NCBI GenBank assembly: GCA_010027105.1
Contig: RGVT01000189.1
Span: forward strand, 1-5,460
From: Planctomycetia bacterium
GTDB lineage: Bacteria; Planctomycetota; Planctomycetia; Pirellulales; UBA1268
Length of the DNA stretch: 5,460 bases
Direction: 5' to 3'
In this document: positions 1 through 4,040 of the stretch, piece by piece
How positions within the stretch are numbered: position 1 is the stretch's first letter
Layout of the letters: every line of letters starts with the position of its first letter
Position numbers and translations under genes: made by a program
Notes under the pieces: generated by a model
Seen by the model: only the letters and a program-made list of their open reading frames with translations
What the model was told of the DNA's origin: nothing
Database searches by the model: none

Positions 1-240
1 CCGAAGCGCGGCTTCACACTGCCGATCGGCGACTGGATGTTCGGCCCGCTCCGCGAGCGGTGCGCGGCGGCCGTCGCCACGCTCGCCGACTGCCCCCTCT
101 TTCCCCGGGGTGCCGTCGACGGGCTGTGGCGGGGCTACGCCGCCCGGCGCCGCGAGATCCACTGGTCGCGCCCGCTCGCGCTCGTCGTTCTCGGTGCGTA
201 CCTCGACGCCCCGCCCGCCGCTTCCCGCACCGGGACGTGA
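1..240 (+). CDS. asnB: Asparagine synthase (glutamine-hydrolysing), C-terminal part only
   Basis: The frame is open from the left edge of the window and gives 79 residues before TGA at 238-240, so the 5' part lies outside. The fragment begins PKRGFTLPIGDWM and ends with HWSRPLALVVLG plus a 14-residue tail. Both blocks recur in the complete gene that follows (RKTGFTLPIGEWM and HWSRPLALVVLG), which identifies this as the end of the ATP-dependent amide-transfer (synthetase) domain of an AsnB-type enzyme. Such enzymes convert aspartate, glutamine and ATP to asparagine; relatives in polysaccharide clusters may amidate other carboxylates. The two genes are tandem paralogues in the same direction, but sequence between the shared blocks has diverged (FGPLRERCAAAVATLAD against RGRMREPCEAAIEQLAG), so the duplication is not recent. 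Family assignment is strong; the actual substrate is unknown. Confidence 0.88.
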   Translation, partial: PKRGFTLPIGDWMFGPLRERCAAAVATLADCPLFPRGAVDGLWRGYAARRREIHWSRPLALVVLGAYLDAPPAASRTGT

Positions 241-259
241 GGGCTTGCGGTATCGTAAG

Positions 260-281
260 CCTGGCGGAAGCCGGGATTTTT
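260..281 (+). terminator. Candidate intrinsic terminator after the first asnB
   Basis: Twenty bases after the stop codon, CCTGGC and GCCGGG form a 6-bp stem (one G-T wobble) around a GGAA tetraloop, followed by A and then five T. This is the form of a short Rho-independent terminator. It would separate the first asnB from the second, which appears to have its own promoter directly downstream. The stem is short, so confidence is moderate. Confidence 0.45.
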
Positions 282-310
282 GACGGGCCCGTGAGATCGA
301 TATAGATACT
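280..310 (+). promoter_or_regulatory. Candidate sigma70-type promoter for the second asnB
   Basis: TTGACG at 280-285 is a near-consensus -35 box overlapping the end of the candidate terminator T-run. Possible -10 boxes follow: TATAGA at 301-306 (spacer 15) or GATACT at 305-310 (spacer 19). Neither spacing is ideal. The predicted leader to the ATG at 393 would be about 75-80 nt. The position between a terminator and the next gene supports it; the spacing argues for caution. Confidence 0.35.
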
Positions 311-378
311 GCTCGGGGGCCGATGTCGCCTCTTCGCATCGTGGTGCTCAGGCTGTTCGCCGGGCGCCTCCACGCGGC

Positions 379-384
379 AGGAAG
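379..384 (+). promoter_or_regulatory. Ribosome binding site of asnB
   Basis: AGGAAG lies 8 nt before the ATG at 393. This Shine-Dalgarno match, with the obligatory Met-Cys start of the protein, fixes the start codon. Confidence 0.75.
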
Positions 385-392
385 TTTGCTCG

Positions 393-2471
393 ATGTGCGG
401 GATTTGCGGAGTGATCAGTGCGGACCCGCGGCCGGTGGAGCCGGCCGTCAGGGCGATGATGCGCGGGATGGTGCACCGCGGCCCCGACGACGAGGGCTTC
501 GAGCTGCTGCCGCTGGAAAGCGGCGAGAACGGCGCGGTGGCGGGCTTCGGGTTCCGGCGGCTGGCGATCCTCGACCTCTCGGCTGCAGGCCACCAGCCGA
601 TGTTCAACCCGGCCACGGGCGACTGCCTCGTCTTCAACGGCGAGATCTACAACTTCCGCCAGCTGCGGGCCGAGCTGCAGCTCGGCGGCTGCGTGTTCCG
701 GGGCACGAGCGACACCGAGGTGCTGCTCCAGGCACTCTCGACGTGGGGCGAGGCGGCCGTGGGACGGCTCGAGGGGATGTTCGCCTTCGCGTTCTACCAG
801 GCGTCGTCGCGGCGGATCCTGCTGGCCCGCGATCCGCTCGGCATCAAGCCGCTCTACGTGGCGTCTCAGCTGGACCGGCTCGTGTTCGCGAGCGAGATCC
901 GGCCTCTGCTCGGCTCGGGCCTCGTGCCCGGAGACCTCGATCTGGCCGGCATCGCCGGCATGCTCGCCTACGGCGCGGTGCAGTCGCCCCGCACGGTCTT
1001 CGCGCACGTGCGGTCGTTTCCCGCCGGACACGTGCAGTGGGTCGACGGCGGTGCGGCCCGCGGCCGGCCGGCGGAACCGCCGCGGCGGTTTTGGGACTTT
1101 CCGCGCCAGACGCTGGCCCACGACCGGCCGCTGGCGCTGAAGACGATCCACGACCTGTTGCGCGAGGCGGTGCTGCGCCACCTCGTGGCCGACGTGCCGG
1201 TGGGCGTGTTTCTCTCGGCGGGCGTCGACAGCACGGTCATCGCCTCGTTCGCGCGGGAATACACGCCGAAGGTGACGGCGTTCACGGTCGGGTTCGGGGC
1301 GGTGCACGGGATCGACGAGGTGGCTCCCGCCGCGGCGACTGCCGCGGCCCTGGGCGTGAAGCACGTGTCGGTGACGCTCGACGCGGCCAACATCCAGGCG
1401 AAATGGCACGACTGGCTGCAGGGCATGGACAGCCCGAGCATCGACGGCTTCAACACCTACGTCGTGAGCCGGCGGCTCGCCGCGGAGGGTGCGGTCGTCG
1501 GGCTCTCGGGTCTCGGCGCCGACGAGCTCTTCGGCGGCTACGGCACGTTCCGGCGGGCCATCGACTGGTCGCGGCTGCTGCGGGCCCTGCGCTTCGTGCC
1601 GCGCGGCCTCAAGCTGGGGGCGCTGTCGGCCCTGGGCGCGGCGGGCGGGCGGCCCGGGGCGCTCGAGAAACTCGCCGACCTCGTCGCCGGCGACACGAGC
1701 GTGGCCGGTGTCGCGCTCGCGCTGCGCCGGGCGCTGTCGAACTCCCGGATCGAGGCGATGGGGCTCGCGACCGGCCGCGTGGGGCTGGCCGCCGACTACC
1801 TGGAGGCGGGGCCCGCGCGGCCCACCCCCGCCCTCGACGGCGACCCGTTCAACACGGTGGCCCGCCTCGAGGCCACGCACTACATGGGCGACACGCTCCT
1901 CCGCGACACCGACGCCAACAGCATGCGGCACTCGCTCGAGGTGCGGGTGCCGTTCCTCGACCTGGCGCTGGTGAACTACGTCTCGGCCCTGCCGGGCCGG
2001 CTGAAGCTGGGCCGGCGGCTCGGGCCCACGAAACTCCTCCTGCGGGAGGCGGGCGACGCGGTGATCAGCGAGCAGGTCGCGAACCGGCGGAAGACGGGCT
2101 TCACGCTGCCGATCGGCGAGTGGATGCGCGGCCGGATGCGCGAGCCGTGCGAGGCGGCCATCGAGCAGTTGGCCGGGCAGGCGTTCATCGAGGGGACGGA
2201 GGTGGTGGGCACGTGGCGCACGTTCCTCGCCGAGCCGCGGTCGATGCACTGGTCGCGGCCGCTGGCGCTCGTCGTCCTGGGGCGATCGTTCGTGAAAGGC
2301 TGGAGCGGCCAGAGCGGCCCGAACCCGCCGCGGGCGTCCCTTACGCCCACCGCCCCTGCCCCCTGTAGCCGCAGACTGGTAGTCTGCGGCACGCGGCCAT
2401 CCGATGCGACGGGGTGCAGCTTACCGATTTGCACCTACAGCAGAGCGGGGCGGCCTATCGCCAGTCTGTAA
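393..2471 (+). CDS. asnB: Asparagine synthase (glutamine-hydrolysing), complete
   Basis: A 692-residue two-domain cytoplasmic enzyme that transfers ammonia from glutamine to an ATP-activated carboxylate, classically aspartate. The N-terminal class II glutamine amidotransferase domain starts MCGICGVIS; Cys2 becomes the catalytic N-terminal nucleophile, with HRGPDD (28-33), RRLAILDLS (55-63), FNGEIYNF (81-88) and SDTEVLL (106-112). The synthetase domain has the PP-loop SAGVDS (275-280), LSGLGADELFGGY (371-383), SLEVRVPFLD (514-523) and RKTGFTLPIG (566-575). The start is fixed by Met-Cys and by AGGAAG 8 nt upstream. Homology to the neighbouring paralogue ends at Gly630. The last 62 residues are not family-like, and roughly the last 35 are encoded by a palindromic repeat, with the TAA at 2469-2471 lying in the repeat motif. 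The context of glycosyltransferase and methyltransferase genes suggests a role in glycan or surface-polymer modification rather than housekeeping; that is inference. Confidence 0.95.
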   Translation: MCGICGVISADPRPVEPAVRAMMRGMVHRGPDDEGFELLPLESGENGAVAGFGFRRLAILDLSAAGHQPMFNPATGDCLVFNGEIYNFRQLRAELQLGGCVFRGTSDTEVLLQALSTWGEAAVGRLEGMFAFAFYQASSRRILLARDPLGIKPLYVASQLDRLVFASEIRPLLGSGLVPGDLDLAGIAGMLAYGAVQSPRTVFAHVRSFPAGHVQWVDGGAARGRPAEPPRRFWDFPRQTLAHDRPLALKTIHDLLREAVLRHLVADVPVGVFLSAGVDSTVIASFAREYTPKVTAFTVGFGAVHGIDEVAPAAATAAALGVKHVSVTLDAANIQAKWHDWLQGMDSPSIDGFNTYVVSRRLAAEGAVVGLSGLGADELFGGYGTFRRAIDWSRLLRALRFVPRGLKLGALSALGAAGGRPGALEKLADLVAGDTSVAGVALALRRALSNSRIEAMGLATGRVGLAADYLEAGPARPTPALDGDPFNTVARLEATHYMGDTLLRDTDANSMRHSLEVRVPFLDLALVNYVSALPGRLKLGRRLGPTKLLLREAGDAVISEQVANRRKTGFTLPIGEWMRGRMREPCEAAIEQLAGQAFIEGTEVVGTWRTFLAEPRSMHWSRPLALVVLGRSFVKGWSGQSGPNPPRASLTPTAPAPCSRRLVVCGTRPSDATGCSLPICTYSRAGRPIASL
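2363..2440. repeat. REPIN-like double-hairpin element, left copy
   Basis: A 78-bp element bounded by CTGTAG (2363-2368) and its reverse complement CTACAG (2435-2440). Inside are two hairpins. The first (2368-2390) is perfect: GCCGCAGACT, loop GGT, AGTCTGCGGC. The second (2413-2435) is imperfect: GGTGCA and TGCACC arms with mismatches near the loop. The same 78-bp layout occurs at 3911-3988 with about 12 differences by eye. Paired hairpins with inverted ends resemble REPIN elements mobilised by Y1 (RAYT) transposases; no transposase is in the window. It lies within the 3' part of the asnB reading frame. Confidence 0.8.
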
Positions 2472-2492
2472 ACGCAGATTGTTCTATCTGCG
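2466..2492. repeat. Third hairpin of the composite repeat, left copy
   Basis: CTGTAA is followed by CGCAGAT, loop TGTTCT, ATCTGCG (2473-2479 with 2486-2492), a 7-bp stem. It matches the hairpin at 4012-4040 apart from two bases that break the outer pairs. The asnB stop codon TAA (2469-2471) is in the leading CTGTAA, and on the other strand the stop of the glycosyltransferase remnant is in the loop. Confidence 0.7.
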
Positions 2493-2672
2493 GCCCGCAA
2501 CAAGGATCTCGTAGAGCGTCGTCATAGGCCGGCCCACGCTCGCCCACCGATACTTACCCTCCCCGAGTGCCCGCCCGCGAGCTCCCATGGCAGCCCGCTC
2601 CGCGTCGCCGAGCTGCATCGCAGCAGTGAGCGCGCGGACGGTCGCCTCGGCTGCCGAGACCCCGAAGTTTCC
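2484..2672 (-). pseudogene. Orphan 3' remnant of a GT4 glycosyltransferase with internal deletion
   Basis: Read on the minus strand, 2669 down to the TAG at 2484-2486 encodes 61 residues matching the C-terminus of the complete glycosyltransferase at 4030-5187. The final 50 residues, from RALTAAM to LVAGRR, differ at about 8 positions. Upstream, NFGVSAAEA corresponds to NFGIAAAEA of the intact protein, but 32 residues between AAEA and RALT are missing, an exact in-frame loss of 96 bp. No start codon or N-terminal domain is present, and homology fades at about 2672, just before the end of the DUF4926-like gene. It cannot make a working enzyme because the catalytic core is absent. The divergence suggests it came from a paralogous glycosyltransferase gene or from an old duplication rather than a fresh copy. 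Confidence 0.85.
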
Positions 2673-2686
2673 AGCGCTCGCCCCTG

Positions 2687-2938
2687 CTATTCCCGCGTCT
2701 CGGCAAGCCGTCTCACGGCAAACACCTCGTCTGCGGCCAGTGGCTCAACCGCCGAGCGAGGAACGGTCACGACGGCAATCGACTCGCCGAGCGCGTTGTA
2801 CACCTCCAACACGCAGCCCATTTCGCCCCCGGATGGGTGTGGCACGAAATCCACAACATAGGCAACATCACCCGCACATAACTGATGTTCCGCAACATCG
2901 CACGCGAGCGCAACCCGCTGGAATTGTGAAACACCCAT
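2687..2938 (-). CDS. DUF4926-like small protein (possible antitoxin or immunity partner)
   Basis: An 83-residue soluble protein with no signal peptide or membrane segment. Residues 8-32 (RVALACDVAEHQLCAGDVAYVV and on) follow the DUF4926 pattern of a hydrophobic strand, acidic turn, and GD-x-x-x-VV. Residues 37-47 (GGEMGCVLEVY) and 54-67 (IAVVTVP to EPL) complete the small beta-rich fold expected for the family. The ATG is 3 nt after the stop of the DUF6883-like gene, with GAG 7-8 nt upstream, so the two are almost certainly co-transcribed and coupled. DUF4926 and DUF6883 genes are, from memory, frequent neighbours; function is not established. Its role as the protective partner of the upstream protein is inference. 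The stop is about 15 bp from the glycosyltransferase remnant. Confidence 0.75.
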   Translation of the reverse strand: MGVSQFQRVALACDVAEHQLCAGDVAYVVDFVPHPSGGEMGCVLEVYNALGESIAVVTVPRSAVEPLAADEVFAVRRLAETRE

Positions 2939-2941
2939 TTT

Positions 2942-3250
2942 TCACTCGTGCTTTTTCGGCTTGAGAGTCACGAAATGGAATGATCCGTCGGTAAACCTCT
3001 GCAGCCAGACAAGCACAACGGGTAATTCAGCAGTAGGTCCAATCAAAATGCCTTCCGTTCTCCGGAAGACACCGCACTCGTTTTGTCCATCTTCACTCGA
3101 TTCAGCGGTCTGGGCAAGTTCCAGCATCGCTCCTTCAAGCCGATCCGGGTTCTGTAGCGTGAACCCAGGCGGGGTGCAGATAAGTGATTCGTACCTACCG
3201 GGCGCGCGTATGTCACGCCACGGGGCACCGCAACGCAAAGATGTCATCAC
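2942..3250 (-). CDS. DUF6883-like small protein (possible toxin-like partner)
   Basis: The frame gives 102 residues from GTG at 3248-3250, with ATG immediately next (3245-3247) as an equally good start. The core, about residues 28-99, resembles DUF6883: PGFTLQNPDRLEGAM, then a G-x-F-R-R-x-E-G-x-L-x-GP stretch, VVLVWLQRF, and the terminal block FHFVTLKP. The first 25 residues are not recognisably family-like. The frame stays open upstream to a TAA near 3340, so the true N-terminus is unsettled, and an overlapping small ORF (3213-3332) competes for the same DNA. The gene ends KHE-stop 3 nt before the DUF4926-like start, forming a tight pair. DUF6883 domains also occur at the ends of larger proteins, which makes a toxin-like role thinkable but unproven. 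No membrane or secretion signal is seen. Confidence 0.65.
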   Translation of the reverse strand: MMTSLRCGAPWRDIRAPGRYESLICTPPGFTLQNPDRLEGAMLELAQTAESSEDGQNECGVFRRTEGILIGPTAELPVVLVWLQRFTDGSFHFVTLKPKKHE

Positions 3251-3332
3251 CCCATTCGATGCGGCCTTCGATGGCGAGGGCCGGCGAAGCGTCTTGATCG
3301 TCGTGGTCGTTCTCGCTCGAGGCCGAGTGCAT
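3213..3332 (-). CDS. Possible 39-codon small ORF between the two gene pairs
   Basis: ATG at 3330-3332 to TGA at 3213-3215 encodes 39 residues with an acidic, polar N-terminus (SSENDHDDQD) and an ordered-looking end (RIEWGDDIFALRCPVA). GAGCGG lies a few bases before the ATG. It starts 11 bp after the DUF2283 stop and overlaps the start of the DUF6883-like gene in another frame. The composition is more protein-like than the overlapping N-terminal stretch of the DUF6883-like frame. I do not recognise a family. It may be a real small gene, or the displaced N-terminus of something broken by a frameshift. Confidence 0.3.
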   Translation of the reverse strand: MHSASSENDHDDQDASPALAIEGRIEWGDDIFALRCPVA

Positions 3333-3343
3333 TCCCGCTCAAA

Positions 3344-3553
3344 TTACCAGGTTTCAGCAGTCGAGGCTTCAAACGCCACATTGTTCGGGATTGCCATCCG
3401 CGTGGAGGCGTCGAGAATCTCGATGGCGAGAAGACGGCCGTCGTCAGCGTAGTCGAGGATGACCCCCGGCGTGCCTTCGTCGCTTTCGGCGACATTGCCT
3501 TCCGAGAAGATCACGGTGAGCGAATCAGTTTCTTGATCGTAGATCACTTTCAT
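3344..3553 (-). CDS. DUF2283 family protein (antitoxin-like)
   Basis: A 69-residue protein covering essentially one DUF2283 domain. It begins MKVIYDQETDSLTV, matching the family start of M-K-x-x-YD-x-x-x-D-x-L, and continues with a serine/glutamate stretch, PGVILDYADDGRLLAIEILDAS (split here: PGVILDY at 29-35, IEILDAS at 44-50), the most typical DUF2283 signature. The start ATG overlaps the stop of the upstream DUF4258-type gene (ATGA), with GGAG 9 nt before it. DUF4258-DUF2283 gene pairs are widespread in cyanobacteria, planctomycetes and others, and are usually considered toxin-antitoxin-like, with DUF2283 as the presumed antitoxin; this rests on general knowledge, not on the sequence. The gene looks intact although its partner is frameshifted. 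Confidence 0.88.
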   Translation of the reverse strand: MKVIYDQETDSLTVIFSEGNVAESDEGTPGVILDYADDGRLLAIEILDASTRMAIPNNVAFEASTAETW

Positions 3554-3800
3554 GGACGGGTTCTCCAGTATTGTGCGATCTTGCTGGTTCGATACGCAGT
3601 GACAATCTCAGCCGGGTCACGATCGACATCAACAAACACTCGAATCAGCACCCCCGATTCCATACGGGACTGATACACACACCTGCCCTGCCGGACAGTC
3701 AGAACTGGTCGGGGGCTGTCATGACCGCCCGCACCTCATCCTCGCTGATCCCGCGACGGGCGATCGCCAGAATCGCATGGTGAGTCAATCGAAATTGCAT
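3550..3800 (-). pseudogene. DUF4258 family gene (toxin-like) broken by a one-base frameshift
   Basis: From ATG at 3798-3800 the first 32 residues run MQFRLTHHAILAIARRGIS and on to MTAPDQ, the DUF4258 N-terminal pattern H-A-x(5)-RGIS-x-x-x-V. The frame then meets TGA at 3699-3701. Shifting by one base directly after CAG restores the family C-terminus: LTVRQGRCVYQSR, IRVFVDVDRDPAEIVT, and the signature YRTSKIAQYW, ending RTRP. The whole span is 251 nt, exactly one base short of 84 codons, so a single lost base explains it; the repaired protein is 83 residues. The TGA at the end overlaps the DUF2283 start as ATGA. DUF4258 proteins are predicted RelE-like small toxins in some surveys. A sequencing error is the main alternative to true inactivation. 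An in-frame upstream start (3896) exists but adds non-family residues. Confidence 0.85.
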
Positions 3801-3851
3801 GGTCTTTTTGTTCCCACGAATCGCGAACACTCGCCATAAGGCATGAACAAA

Positions 3852-3880
3852 AGTATAGTATTTGTCCCTGCCCTTCGCAA
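3852..3880 (-). promoter_or_regulatory. Sigma70-type promoter of the small-gene operon
   Basis: On the minus strand, TTGCGA (3880-3875, 4 of 6 to TTGACA) and TATACT (3857-3852, 5 of 6 to TATAAT) are separated by exactly 17 nt. Transcription would start near 3845, giving a leader of about 45 nt before the DUF4258-type ATG at 3800. It is correctly placed to drive all four small genes, with no obvious terminator between them. Confidence 0.6.
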
Positions 3881-3910
3881 GCCGCTGCACCGCCAAGCAT
3901 CACCTCGCCT

Positions 3911-3988
3911 CTGGAGCCACAGCCTGGCAGTCTGCGGCACGCGACCATCCGATGCGGCCGGGTGCAGATTGACAATCTGCACCTACAG
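3911..3988. repeat. REPIN-like double-hairpin element, right copy
   Basis: A 78-bp counterpart of 2363-2440 in the same orientation, CTGGAG to CTACAG. Here the second hairpin is perfect: GGTGCAGATT, loop GAC, AATCTGCACC (3961-3983). The first hairpin (about 3916-3938) has decayed, with CCACAGCCT facing AGTCTGCGG. So each copy preserves a different hairpin. The central spacer, containing CCATCCGATGCG, is nearly identical in both copies, supporting common descent of the whole unit and not chance palindromes. Confidence 0.78.
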
Positions 3989-4011
3989 GGTGGGTGCGTG
4001 GCATCGCGCTA

Positions 4012-4040
4012 CTGTAGCCGCAGATTGTTCTATCTGCGGC
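4012..4040. repeat. Third hairpin of the composite repeat, right copy, covering the glycosyltransferase stop
   Basis: CTGTA is followed by a perfect 9-bp stem, GCCGCAGAT (4017-4025) and ATCTGCGGC (4032-4040), with loop TGTTCT. The TAG stop of the glycosyltransferase (4030-4032, minus strand) straddles the loop, and its last two Arg codons are in the arm. With no T-run on either side it is not a standard intrinsic terminator, though it could shield the mRNA 3' end or mark the end of the convergent unit. Confidence 0.75.

Larger units (their letters stand above)
2673..3910. other. Lower-GC island of small TA-like genes between composite direct repeats
   Basis: This interval lies between the left and right copies of the composite segment (REPIN-like element, third hairpin, glycosyltransferase 3' end). 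Base composition is visibly less GC-rich than in the asnB and glycosyltransferase genes on either side. All supported genes are on the minus strand and short (83 to 102 codons or less). No integrase, transposase or tRNA is seen. Acquisition as a module is inferred from composition, boundaries and gene type. Confidence 0.5.

Noticed and set aside
1212..1232. PP-loop of AsnB reads SAGVDS instead of SGGLDS
   Set aside because: The variation at these two positions is common among AsnB-like proteins; the essential Ser, Asp and Ser are kept.
323..2368. Long open frame on the + strand overlapping asnB, and a 633-codon frame on the - strand (348-2249)
   Set aside because: Both are Arg/Ala/Gly- or His/Arg-rich, lack any domain, and are shadows caused by the high-GC codon usage of asnB, which has all catalytic motifs.
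2961..3452. Open + strand frames through the island (also 2587-2964)
   Set aside because: They lie opposite DUF6883-like, DUF2283-like and DUF4926-like genes, which have family signatures and operon spacing; the + frames have none.
3699..3704. Programmed frameshifting in the DUF4258 gene
   Set aside because: The repair needs a -1 shift but there is no slippery heptamer or obvious stimulator; the TTC-TGA resembles a +1 site, but a +1 shift leads to a wrong frame that stops soon.
3785..3844. A 19-codon ORF (MPYGECSRF and on) in the leader of the small-gene operon
   Set aside because: It has no regulatory codon run, no terminator-antiterminator pair and no clear ribosome binding site, so a leader peptide is not supported.
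2363..4040. CRISPR array or tandem satellite
   Set aside because: Only two copies of each repeat, 1.5 kb apart, with no regular spacers and no cas genes.
4012..4040. Hairpin as intrinsic terminator for the glycosyltransferase
   Set aside because: The stem is strong but no T-run follows on either strand, and the same hairpin belongs to a repeat family.
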